Origin: Cyrtodaria siliqua
Lineage: Eukaryota; Mollusca; Bivalvia; Adapedonta; Hiatellidae
Length of the DNA stretch: 64,000 nucleotides
Reading direction: 5' to 3'
NCBI GenBank assembly: GCA_037043455.1
Contig: JAWPHD010011415.1
Span: 1 to 64,000 of the forward strand
Shown: positions 38,801 through 49,200 of the stretch, one piece after another
How the letters are laid out: every line of letters begins with the position of its first letter
Position numbering within the stretch: the first letter of the stretch is position 1
The notes under the pieces: generated by a model
What the model was told of the DNA's origin: nothing
The model's input: the letters and a program-made list of their open reading frames with translations, nothing else
The model's database searches: none
Translations under genes and position numbers: made by a program

Positions 38801-40015
38801 TCAGAGTTTTTACTCGTAAGCTTACTGCATGTATTATACGCATGCCAATCTGCACAAGCTCTTGCTTTCTCTCCTCTGAAACGTACTTTACGTTTTCCAT
38901 ATCACACTTTTCAGCCATTTCAGCTATGTCTGATAATTGCTTCAAAGTCTCTCTATCCAGGTCCAGGTTATCCTCCATCTCTTTCAACGTTGGTGGCCCT
39001 TCATATCCCCACAAATTCACATCCCCATGCTTTTGATTTGTCACCCCTACATTTATCTTTTTGCCGTCATTACATAGTTTGAACATTATTGTCTGCAACG
39101 TGTCGTCTGTACGAACAATGTTTATCATTTCATGTAACACACCTGGCTTGATATCTTTCAATTGCTCAGCCAAATGCGAGTCGTTTAGGCAAGCTAAACT
39201 GGGAACTGCAAAATTGAATGAAGAGTTTTCTGGCTTGGTATGACCTTTCTCCAACTGACCTTTGTTTTTCCATCCAGACATGAAACGTAGAAATTTGCCC
39301 TTAAACAGTTTGTGACCAATGTTCCAAAACTGTTTTACTTCATCAGAATATCTCATCTGGTGAGTATTCTCCAGCGAATACCACTCTACCACATCCAAAA
39401 AGAGTAAAAATGCAATATTTGAGAGTGGTAACCGGTTTTCTGCTAGTAATAGATTGAATTTTAAATACGTGTCTTCATTATTAGAATCTTTTAGTTTTTT
39501 ATCACCGCTGGTAACACTTGTATTATCTGTTCATACATACGCTTTTGCTCCTCGTCCATTCGTAAATCGTCATCCAGTTGATACACACTGTCATCAGGCT
39601 GGACATTTTCACTTTGCGTATCGTCCAAAAGTGACATATCATCAAAGAAATCACGGATTTTATCCACAGTAAATCCATCTTCTTCAAGCTGCATGTCAAA
39701 AACATTTTTCGCGCACTTCTTAGGTGTAGAAATAAGTTTTGGAGTTTTCTTAGCGGGTGAAAGAAAATATTCTGGAATATTGGAAATGTTCACACTTTGT
39801 AATGACGAGTTAGGAGTGATTAATTTGTTCTGTTTCTTTATATCTAATGGAACAATATGGTAATACTTGGTTTGGATGTGTTGTGTGTTTGGTCCAGATG
39901 AAGTAACATATTTAATTTTCAACTCTTCTGTGTTGTGGTAGGCAATTGAATGGTAAATTATCTCCGCAAAGTCATGTGACCTTTTTGAGCAATAGTAGCA
40001 CCTTATTTCATCCAT
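35830..40015 (-). pseudogene. Large C2H2 / YqaJ-exonuclease-like / transposase-like protein, decayed
   Basis: Read on the - strand from ATG at 40013-40015, about 1,395 codons remain recognisable across several frame changes. The order is: a C2H2 finger (RCYYCSKRSHDFAEI...H-x4-H, residues about 5-25); an acidic linker; a conserved block (DVVEWYSL...FMSG); a helical region; a YqaJ/lambda-exonuclease-like core (ALWLEMRK...RVTGST, MQHGLVNKIN, VVSPDGSV, TEQK); CYSEESTTVFKAEFD; VSFDGQWSTL...PLTMLQLQKDV; a polar region; and a C-terminal region with LDCHHLFVNARVK and SIALVEDLVDKQS. SFDGQ and LDCHHL could be RNase H-fold acidic residues of a transposase; that is inference. Breaks: frame changes near 39494, 38448, 37960, 37297 and 36345, and in-frame TAA codons near 37704 and 37608. 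The last codons run through the element end into Tc1 sequence. Confidence 0.75.
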
Positions 40016-40755
40016 AATTACGGTTTTATTCTGTATGACACAGTTCGTTATATATGTATGTGAGCGCTGTGCGTTGTAGCTTCAGACGTTATTCGTTGGT
40101 TATAGTTATTTTTTACTAAACATTGAGTATACTTATTTGTGTATGTCAACTCGATGTTTTACCGAAATCAGTACTGGTCTAGTTAAGAGAGTATAGGATA
40201 CAGACGCACGGACGAAATTAATCTGACTTACATATGACAATCTACCCCCAAAAATGGTGTCAGCATAAACATACTGACAAAAGTTGCCACTGATAGTCAT
40301 AGACTTTTCAATCTACTCAGTATATCAGTTATTTATTTATTGAAATTAAGCCCACATTAGTGGGTTAGACACATTCATAAACATGAATAAATGTATCAAA
40401 TGTCTCCCGTTATCGGCTACGTATCGATAGGATTTAACCCAACTAGGAGTACACACGCTTGGATGCTCAACGCAACTACAATACACCGAACCTGCAACTA
40501 TGAGTACAGTCGATGTGGACACAACGATCAATTTCAACCATAAAAAACAGCTACATGAACAAGAATTTCAAAGATGTTATTGTTACTGTTTATGTGTGGT
40601 TTTATAACAAATAATCTTAAATTGACTGTTTTGGGATCAAATGTTTACACCCGGTACACACAATTTTCATTTGATGACGATGTTTTCATGTGATTTTTGT
40701 CTTTTACACGCCATTTCAATTGACGTGCTTAGGCAAGAGGCACCAGTAAAGTATG
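40016..40755. other. Upstream non-coding region of the YqaJ-type ORF
   Basis: About 740 bases 5' of the - strand ORF. No TATA box or recognisable promoter was found, and no other ORF is supported. Confidence 0.4.
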
Positions 40756-41308
40756 TTAAAGGGAATGTAGATACACAGCCAAACAAGCTCTGTTATTAAG
40801 AGTTCTGAAAAACCTGGAAAAAGGTCAAAAAATTATCAAAATCGGATGAAAAACAAGAAAGTTATGACCATTTAAATGTTGTTCTAAAACGAACATGTGA
40901 GCCGCCATTTTTAGAACTATGACGTCATAGTTCCATATTACCATATATGGAATATTGATAAATATCATTTAAAATGAAGAAAATCACTGCAAATGAATGG
41001 AGTTTTTTTACTGGTCATATAAAGCATTATTGCCATTAAGTATTACATATTTTTCATACAGTCGCTGTCATTTTTTCCCTATAAATCAGCAAATTTTCAT
41101 ATTTACAAATATTCCATATATGGTCAATTAGAACCGTGATGTCATAGCTCTCAAAATGGCCGCTTCCATATTCGTTTCAACAGGATCTTCAAATGATCGT
41201 ATCTTCTTTGTTTATCATCCGATTTTGATAATTCTTTCACCCTTATTCAAGTATTTAAGAACTCTCAATGATAAAGATGGTTTGGCTGTGTCGCTACATT
41301 CCCTTTAA
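40756..41308. mobile_element. TTAA foldback MITE (AGGGAATGTAG ends)
   Basis: The whole 553 bp is an imperfect palindrome: TTAAAGGGAATGTAGATACA at the left, GTCGCTACATTCCCTTTAA at the right. Long internal arms include CCATATATGGAATATT and its partner. TTAA flanks both ends. There is no ORF. Its terminal AGGGA resembles the MITE at 7462-7742 but the interior differs. Confidence 0.85.
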
Positions 41309-41379
41309 ACTGCCAGTGGAGAAGAAACCGCAAAATTAACTAAACTTACCAAACACTAGCAAGGTCACGCCGCACACAC

Positions 41380-42174
41380 TAGCGGATCCGGTGTGGGGGG
41401 GGGGGGGGGGGGGGCGCCCCCTAAAAATTCCGGATCATACATGTATGTCCATGTTACTGTAGATAAAATATCAAACAATGTCGTTGCACGCCCTCAGTAT
41501 AATTTTTTTTCTCGCTCGCTTCGCTCGCTCGACGCATAATGGCTAATGAGTGGTTTAATTAACACATTGTTAAATCATTTTATTTGAAAACGCACTTTTT
41601 TATTCATACATGTATGACCATGTTACTGTAGATAAAATATCAAACAATTTCGATGCACGCGCTCAGTATAAAAAAATGTTCTCGCTCGCTCGACGCATTA
41701 TGGCTAATGAGTGGTTTAATTAACACATTGTTAAATCTTTTTATTTGAAAACAGACTTTTTTTTTCATACATGTATGTCCATTTTATTGTAGATAAAATA
41801 TCAAACAATTTCGTAGCACGCCCTCAGTATAAAAATTGTTTTTGCTCGCTTCGCTCGCTCGACGCATAATGGCTAGTGAGTGGTTTAATTAACACATTGT
41901 TAAATCATTTTATTTGAAAACGGATTTTTTTTATTCATACATGTATGTCCATGTTACTGTAAATAAAATATCAAACAATTTCGATGCACTCCCTTAGTAT
42001 AATTTTTTTTATCGCTCGCTTCGCTCGCTCGACGCATAATAATATTATTTGAAAACGGACTTTGTTACCCTATCCAATGCACTACCGCAACCGTTTTATG
42101 AGGCTAGAGACGGACCCGAAAATTGACCAAAATGTTACACCCCCCCCTAAGCTGAAATCCTGGATCCGCCTCTG
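41380..42174 (+). mobile_element. Element with internal 165-bp tandem repeats (copy 1, 4 units)
   Basis: Begins ACTAGCGGATCCGG, then about 20 consecutive G (41395-41414), and ends TCCTGGATCCGCCTCTGG, an inverted terminal pair. Between them are four units of about 165 bp, each with CATACATGTATGTCC, a TCGCTCGCTTCGCTCGCTCG palindromic core and GTTTAATTAACACATTGTTA. Non-coding. Confidence 0.8.
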
Positions 42175-42362
42175 GCACACACATCGCTTCATTCGCAACA
42201 TCTCGTACACAGCTTCGCAGCATGACTCGAATGTAATACGCAGGTTTCCATACTGGTTACGTCATACTAGCGTGACGCGCGTCAGATTCCCGCCAAAACG
42301 AATTTGCATTCAATATCAAAGTTATCTTTAACATTTTGCAATGTCATTTAGCCGATTGCTTC

Positions 42363-42412
42363 ATCTATACAAGGATTTGTACAATATTATTGTACGAATC
42401 CTTGATCTATAG
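42363..42412. repeat. Short hairpin
   Basis: CAAGGATTTGTACAATA faces TATTGTACGAATCCTTG, nearly perfect, with ATCTATA flanks also paired. Confidence 0.75.
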
Positions 42413-42743
42413 TTTATTTACGTGAAAGTAATTGATAAAACCTTCATCTGTATTGTAAATAACAAACATGCAGCGCAAATCATACATCAACACGTGTGGT
42501 AAGCGGCCATAATGTTTATGTGGTAACAGCTTAGCAACAGTGCACTATTTTCTGTGCCGTTGCCTTCCGGCTAACAGAATGTTAAGATTTTGAACATACG
42601 AAAGCGCCGTGATACACACGAGGCGGGATCCCGAGGAATGACGGGATTGGCCGAGCGTTCACGATTGACATCGCTTCTCAACAAATTCATCGACTCACAA
42701 AACACAACTTCCGCTGGGAGTACAGTAGCGTTTGACTACTGTG

Positions 42744-42807
42744 AACCTAAGTCACGCGCACGGGCCAAAACGGATCCGTTTACATACACGGAAGCTCGAT
42801 TTGGTAG
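42744..42807. repeat. Internal copy of the 8.7-kb element's right end
   Basis: AACCTAAGTCACGCGCACGG, then CGGATCCGTTTACATACAC and GGAAGCTC, matches the inverse of 44452-44519. A terminal sequence in left orientation therefore lies inside the larger insert, hinting that 42744-44529 is, or was, a unit with TIRs of about 70 bp. Confidence 0.7.
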
Positions 42808-42809
42808 CT

Positions 42810-44118
42810 CACTAGCGGATCCAGGGGGGGGGGGGCGCACCCGGCGCGCGCCCCCCCTAAACATTCCGGATCATACATGTATGTCCATTTTACTGTAGAT
42901 AAAATATCAAATACGCCCTCAGTATAAAAAAATTTCTCGCTCGCTTCGCTCGCCCGACGAATCATCGCTAATGAGTGTTTTAATTAACACATTGTTAAAT
43001 CCGTTTATTTGAAAACGGAATTTTTTATTCATACATGTATGTCCATGTTACTGTAGATAATATATCAAACAATTTCGATGCACACCCTCAGTATAAAATA
43101 AATTCTCGCTCGCTCGACGCATAATGGCTAATGAGTGGTTTAATTAACACATTGTTAAATCATTTTATTTGAAAACGCACTTTATAATTCATACATGTAT
43201 GTCCATGTTACTGTGGATAATATATCAAACAATTTCGATGCACGCCCTCAGTATAAAAAAAATTCTCGTTCGCTCGACGCATAATGGCTAATGAGTGGTT
43301 TAATTAACACATTGTTAAATCATTTTATTTGAAAACGCACTTTTTTATTCATACATGTATGTCCATGTTACTGTAGATAATATATCAAACAATTTCGATG
43401 CACGCCCTCAGTATAAACAAATTTCTCGCTCGCTCGACGCATAATGGCTAATGAGTGGTTTAATTAACACATTCTTAAATCCGTTTATTTGAAAACGGAC
43501 TTTTTTTTATTCATACATGTATGTCCATGTTATTGTAGATAAAATATCAAACAATTTCGTTGCACGCCCTCAATATAAAAAAATGCCTCGCTCGCTTCGC
43601 TCGCTTGACGCATAATGGCTAATGAATGGTTTAATTAACACATTGTTAAATCCGTTTATTTGAAAACGGACTTTTTTTATTCATACAAGTATGTCCATGT
43701 TATTGTAGATAAAATATCAAACAATTTCGTTGCACGCCCTCAATATAAAAAAATGCCTCGCTCGCTTCGCTCGCTTGACGCATAATGGCTAATGAGTGGT
43801 TTAATTAACACATTGTTAAATTCTTTTATTTGAAAACGGACTTTTGTTATTCATACGTGTATGTCCATGTTACTGTAGATAAAACATCAAACAATTTAGA
43901 TGGACGCCCTCAGCATAATTTTTTTTTCTCGCTCGCTTCGCTCGCTAGACGCATAATGGCTAATAAGTGGTTTAATTAACACATTGTTAAATCCTTTTAT
44001 TTGAAAACGGACTTTTTTACCCTATAAATGCACTACCGCAAACGTTTTATGAGGCTAGAGACGGACCCGAAAATTGACCAAAATATTACGCCCCCCCTAA
44101 GCTGAAATCCTGGATGCG
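42810..44118 (+). mobile_element. Element with internal 165-bp tandem repeats (copy 2, 7 units)
   Basis: The same ends as the copy at 41380-42174 (CACTAGCGGATCCAGGGGG at the left, CTGAAATCCTGGATGCGCCC at the right), but with seven internal units, starting near 42869, 43028, 43189, 43346, 43510, 43679 and 43849. Unit number differs between copies while the ends are conserved. Confidence 0.8.
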
Positions 44119-44123
44119 CCCAT

Positions 44124-44458
44124 GTAGCTGGTAAGTGGATTCTTATTAAGATTTACAAAACATTTGGTAAATTGACAATGCCCACCGTACCGCATGGATT
44201 AGAAGGCTTTTATTAAACCCTAAATAAGCTGTAAACTCCCATCCGTTTGTTAGTTTACTTCGATACAATCGCATTTCCACCAAAATGTAAACGGTACCTG
44301 GCTTTGAAATGAGATTGTATCGAAGAAACTTAAAAAACATCTGGGAGTTTAAAGCTTATTTAAAGTTTAATAAAATTGTTTTCATCCATGCGGTACGGTG
44401 GGCATTGCCAATTAACCAAATGTTTCGTAAATCTTGTTAAAAATCCACTTACCAGCTC
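44124..44458. mobile_element. Foldback element, about 335 bp
   Basis: AGCTGGTAAGTGGATTC at the left faces AATCCACTTACCAGCT at the right. The arms continue inward through CAATGCCCACCGTACCGCAT and its complement to a short loop near 44285. No ORF. Confidence 0.85.
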
Positions 44459-44529
44459 CCGAATCCAGCTTCTGTGTATGTAAACGGATCTGTTTTAGCG
44501 CGTGCGCGTGACGTAGGTTGCTGCCCTTG

Positions 44530-45060
44530 ATATTGTTTTCTGACGAGTCTCGATTCACGTTGTTTCGAGGAGACGGCCGTAAACGTGTATATAGGCGACG
44601 AGGGGAACGTTACACTGACGCCTGCATGATAGAGCGTGACCGTTTCGGAGGTGTCATGGTATGAGTAGTTTCGCATACAACTTCAAGTCACTACCGAGAC
44701 GACGTTCTCCAGCCTCACGTCGTTCCTTCAGTGCTTGAGAATGGCTTTACATTTCATTCATATAACGCCAGACCCCATGTTGCGAGAGTTTGCAGAACGT
44801 ATCTGGATGAAAATCACGTAAACGTAATGGATTGGCCACCGTACAACCCACATTTCTCACCTATAGAGCATTTATGGGACGAATTGGATCGCTGTATTCG
44901 ACGTCGCGTTAAAGTCCCAGGAAAGCTTCATGAACTTCGAAATGCGCTGCTAGAAGAATGGGACAATATTCCTATGGCTCGTATCAATAAACTTATTCAG
45001 TCTATGCCATCACGAGTGAAAGCCGGGCTTGCAGCCAGGGGTGGTCACACTCGTTACTAA
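44530..45060 (+). pseudogene. Tc1/mariner transposase, C-terminal half
   Basis: Resumes exactly where the N-terminal half stops. ILFSDESRFTLF carries the first catalytic Asp. A region with RVYRRRGERYTDAC follows, then a short damaged stretch with a TGA near 44660. The sequence continues HYRDDVLQPHVVP, FHSYNARPHVARV (Tyr where the second catalytic Asp of HDNARPH is usual) and SPIEHLWDEL with the third acidic residue, ending GGHTRY and TAA. Loss of the second Asp by itself would predict an inactive enzyme. Confidence 0.88.
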
Positions 45061-45301
45061 CTTAAACTCGAGTTTAACGACAGTGGTGTTCTTTAAACGT
45101 TTCTCGTAAAATAACGAGTTGTGTTTTGAATGTTAGATTGTTGGATGATTATATGTCAATAATGGAATACTTTTCCAATGCATTTGGAATACCATGTAAG
45201 TAAAATGTATAGTCAAAGAATGTTATGCGGTTCTTTTTCCTTTCAGTATATATATCGACCCTGGTTTTTTGTAGACGATTTTTATACCTCAGTAATTTTG
45301 T

Positions 45302-45311
45302 CCTTATATGG
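45302..45311. promoter_or_regulatory. CArG box upstream of actin copy B
   Basis: CCTTATATGG matches the serum response factor consensus CC(A/T)6GG exactly and lies 166 bases before the actin ATG, between it and the Tc1 right end. SRF sites are a known feature of animal actin promoters. Use here is inferred from position. Confidence 0.55.
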
Positions 45312-45476
45312 TATACACGATTTTGAAAGGAGCTCACATGAATATGTGTTGTTATACGTATCTACGGAGTAATACGTATATCTATGGAGTAATACGTAAT
45401 ACGTTTTTGGGGCACTTGTTTGAAAACTGTTGACGGAGCCAGTACAGGGTTAAGGATAATTAAATAAAACACAATA

Positions 45477-45599
45477 ATGGCGGATGATGAAGTTACTGCT
45501 TTGGTCATTGACAATGGATCCAGTATGTGCAAGGCAGGATTCGCCGGTGACGACGCTCCCAGGGCCGTGTTCCCGTCCGTTGTTGGCAGACCCCGTCAG
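45477..45599 (+). CDS. Divergent actin, exon 1 (copy B)
   Basis: Forty-one codons from ATG in the context [32 protein letters not shown], then [20 protein letters not shown] and RQ. It ends at a consensus donor (CAG then GTTAGT). Joining in phase 0 to 53802-54791 gives a 370-residue actin, slightly shorter than the usual 375-376. The first phosphate loop reads DNGSSM where nearly all actins have DNGSGM. The joint region [14 protein letters not shown] is several residues shorter than the standard DNase-binding loop. Exon 1 sits about 230 bases downstream of the Tc1 element. Confidence 0.92.
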
Positions 45600-46592
45600 G
45601 TTAGTAATATTTTTTTTTTCACTCGGGAGCTTTTTTACTTCTGGTCATGTTGTTGAGATTTACTACTGTCAAATACATTTTGTTAATATGCATCTATAAT
45701 TGGTTTGCAATACATGTAGATTGAAAAAAATACAGTTTACAACATTTGTTTCACATTTCGAATGCTTACAATTCGGTTCGTTTTGTAGATGGAATTTGTC
45801 ACACCCATTTTGTACTTGTTACTTTTTGTATTTTATTGGCTCGTTTTGTTTTATGGATTGAATTCAATATGTAATCTATGAACAGCATTTGCCGTAAGAT
45901 CTTCTCGATAGCTTTAAACTGCCCAAATTATGAAAGATCAAAATGTAGAATTCAATTGTTCTATTAATTTTATTTGTTGCCGAAATAATTATACATAATT
46001 GATATATTAGATTGTAATTAAAAAATCCTGAATTATTCTGCATCATTGTTGTCCAGTCACAACGACTGAACGATTACACGTGTTTTATGACAGTAAGCGA
46101 CAAATAATTTGTTTTATACAAAAACAATAATTTGCCTTCTATTTTTTTTGGAAGAAATTGTTTTCATCGAGAAATAAACGCACATTAGGCCATAATAAAG
46201 TAATAGCTAGTTTCTTATCCAAATTTATTTTAAAATAGGGGCGGGGTTAAAATTTTATTTTTTATTTTATACGACAAAATTGAAAATGGCCTCGGCACAA
46301 GGGCAAAAGCAGTAAAACATACTACTGAGTACTTCCAAGATTGAAAACACATGTTTAATAGTGTTTCATACTTTCAGCAATTTATTTTATTATTATTATT
46401 ATTATTTTTTTTTTCATTTTTGAAGAAATAGAAATTACCTGGGCGCCATATCAAAACGGGGGCTGGCGGGCGGGGATGATAATCTAGCAATTAATTTATT
46501 ATGGCCTTAGGTTCATTTAGGAAGAGTGCAGTTGAAATATAATGCGAACGAAAAGTCGCCGTATGGCACGAAGCCTTTTGAAGGAGATATCA
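45600..46592 (+). other. Start of the 8.2-kb actin intron
   Basis: The intron runs 45600-53801. This first kilobase is AT-rich, with an ATT run near 46383-46412. No gene or known transposon end is seen in it. Confidence 0.6.
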
Positions 46593-47792
46593 TTTGTAGT
46601 TATACTATTGAGGTTGCATCTGTACCATATAGTTATACCATTGAGGTTCATCTGTATCATGTACTTATACTATTGAGGTTCATCTGTATCATGTATATTG
46701 AGGTTGCATCTGTATCATGTAGTTATACTATTGAGGTTGCATCTGTATCATGTATATTGAGGTTGCATGTGTATCATGTAGTTATACTACTGAGGTTGCA
46801 TCTGTATCATGTACATTGAGGTTCATCTGTATCATGTATATAGGTTGCATCTGTATCATGTAGTTATACTATTGAGGTTGTATCTGTATCATGTAGTTAT
46901 ACTATTGAGGTTGCATCTGTATCATGTATATTGAGGTTGCATGTGTATCATGTAGTTATACTATTGAGGTTGCATCTGTATCATGTATATTGAGGTTGCA
47001 TCTGTATCATGTAGTTATACTATTGAGGTTGCATCTGTATCATGTATATTGAGGTTCATATGTATCATGTATATTGAGGTTGCATCTGTATCATGTAGTT
47101 ATACTATTGAGGTTGCATCTGTATCATGTACTTATACTATTGAGGTTCATCTGTATCATGTATATTGAAGTTGCATCTGTATCATGTAGTTATACTATTG
47201 AGGTTGCATCTGTATCATGTACTTATACTATTGAGGTTGTATCTGTATCATGTAGTTATACTATTGAGGTTGCATCTCTATCATGTATATTGAGGTTGCA
47301 TGTGTATCATGTAGTTATACTATTGAGGTTGCTTCTGTATCATGTATATTGAGGTTGCATCTGTATCATGTATATTGAGGTTGCATCTGTATCATGTAGT
47401 TATACTATTGAGGTTGCATCTGTATCATGTATATTGAGGTTCATATGTATCATGTATATTGAGGTTGCATCTGTATCATGTAGTTATACTATTGACGTTG
47501 CATCTGTATCATGTACTTATACTATTGAGGTTCATCTGTATCATGTATATTGAAGTTGCATCTGTATCATGTAGTTATACTATTGAGGTTCCATCTGTAT
47601 CATGTACTTATACTATTGAGGTTCATCTGTATCATGTATATTGAGGTTGCATCTGTATCATGTAGTTATACTATTGAGGTTGCATCTGTACCATGTAGTT
47701 ATACTATTGAGATTGCATCTGTATCATGTATATTGAGGTTGCATCTGTTATCATGTATATTGAGGTTGCATCTGTATCATGTATATTTTATC
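46593..47792 (+). repeat. Intronic minisatellite, 26/33-bp mixed units
   Basis: Units of ATTGAGGTTGCATCTGTATC + ATGT, with or without AGTTATACT, alternate in a pattern that itself repeats about every 385 bp (46983 and 47368 start the same series). Open frames such as 46526-46819 are repeat artefacts. Confidence 0.92.
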
Positions 47793-48049
47793 ATCTTTTC
47801 GTGAAATGTAGTGTTGTTTTTTTCCAGCTATGAAGGTTGATGTATTTGGCTTGTAATAAAATTGCTCTAGTGGCCATATCAACAATCATTTTAGTATTTT
47901 AAAATAATTAATAATGACTCATGAGCAAAATATATATTTCCAACTTCCAATTGCGAAAATCAGTTTTACAATTTTCATATTTTTGTTACATTAACTATAC
48001 TAAAATTGTTAATCAAATATAGATATGACGGTGTATAATGACCTGTTAT

Positions 48050-49200
48050 GGGACGGTACTAGCCCTAAACGCCAGTTATGGGACGGTACTAGCCATACTG
48101 ATACGACATATGCAGTTACTAGCCCTAATGGTCTGGTTTAGGTAGTCACTAGCCCCAATGGCCCGATGTAGGTAGTTGCTAGCCCTAATAAGACGGTATA
48201 GGTAGTTATTTGACCTAGTGACCTGGTATAGGCAGTTACTAGACCTAATGATGGGATGGTATAGGTAGTTACTAGACCTAATCGTCCAGTGTATGTAGTT
48301 ACTAGACCTAATGGGACGGTAAATGTAGTTATTAGACCTAATGACCTGGTATAGGCAGTTACTAGACCTAACGGTGGGATGGTATTGGTAGTTACTAGAC
48401 CTAATCGTCCAGTGTATGTAGTTACTAGACCTAATGGGACGGTAAATGTAGTTATTAGACCTAATGACCTGGTATAGGCAGTTATTAGACCTTATGGTGG
48501 GATGGTATAGGCATTTACTAGCCCCAATAGCCCGGTATAGGTAGTTACTAGACCTACTGGGATTGTATAGGTAGTTATTAGACATAATGGCCTGGTATAG
48601 GCTAGCCCCAATGGCCCGGTGTAGGTAGTTACTAGACCTACTGGGATTGTATAGGTAGTTGTTAGACCTAATGGGACGGTATAGGTAGTTTTTAGACATA
48701 ATGGCCTGGTATAGGCTAGCCCCAATGGCCCGATGTAGGTAGTTACTAGACCTACTGGGATTGTATAGGTAGTTATTAGACATAATGGCCTGGTATAGGC
48801 TAGCCCCAATGGCCCGGTGTAGGTAGTTACTAGACCTAATGGAACAGTATAGGTAGTTGTTAGACCTAATGGGACGGTATAGATAGTTATTAGACCTAAT
48901 GACCTGGTATAGGCAGTTACTAGACCTAATGGTGGGATGGTATAGGCCGTTACTAATCTCAATGGCCCGGGGTATGTAGTTACTAGACCTACTGGGACGA
49001 TATATATAGTTATTAGACCTAATGGCCGGGTATAGGCATTTATTAGCCCCAATGGCCCGGTGTAGGTAGTTATTAGCCCAAATGGCCCGGGGTAGGTAGT
49101 TATTAGACCTAATGACTTGGTATAGGTAGGTACTAGACCTACTGGGACGGTATATACAGTTATTAGACCTACTGGCCTGGTATAGGCAGTTACTAGCTCC
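48050..49200. repeat. Intronic minisatellite, 30-bp unit
   Basis: Units of CCTAATGGGACGGTATAGGT + AGTTATTAGA. Since 30 is a multiple of three, long - strand open frames (235-236 codons) appear as decapeptide repeats; there is no other sign that they are genes. Confidence 0.92.

Larger units (their letters stand above)
35830..44529 (-). mobile_element. 8.7-kb YqaJ-nuclease-bearing element inserted in Tc1
   Basis: Inserted cleanly between the transposase codons for QWRR and ILFSDESRF. The ends are a 17-base inverted pair: CAAGGGTAGCAACCTAC at 35830-35846 and its complement with one change (GTAGGTTGCTGCCCTTG) at 44513-44529. ATATG precedes the left end and ATATTG follows the right, consistent with a 5-6 bp target duplication with one base lost. 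It carries the large - strand ORF (35830-40015), a TTAA foldback, two copies of a 165-bp-repeat element and another foldback, so the cargo side has itself been a target for insertions. The superfamily is not assigned. Confidence 0.72.
35119..45248 (+). mobile_element. Tc1/mariner element split by an 8.7-kb insertion
   Basis: The left end reads TACTGAAAGGATAAAGAAAC and the right end is its inverse (GTTCTTTTTCC-TTTCAGTA, 45230-45248), with TATA sequence on both sides as expected for TA-targeting elements. The transposase N-terminal half is at 35383-35824 and the C-terminal half at 44530-45060; the two halves match consecutive parts of one Tc1 transposase. Without the insert the element would be about 1.4 kb, normal for this group. 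The ends match those of the MITEs at 12-476 and 52036-52489. Confidence 0.9.

Noticed and set aside
42062..42331. 89-codon frame between the two 165-bp-repeat elements
   Set aside because: It crosses a repeat edge and has no recognisable domain or homologue in the window.
46526..47804. Several 61-97 codon frames with IEVASVSC-type repeats
   Set aside because: Translations of the 26/33-bp minisatellite within the actin intron.
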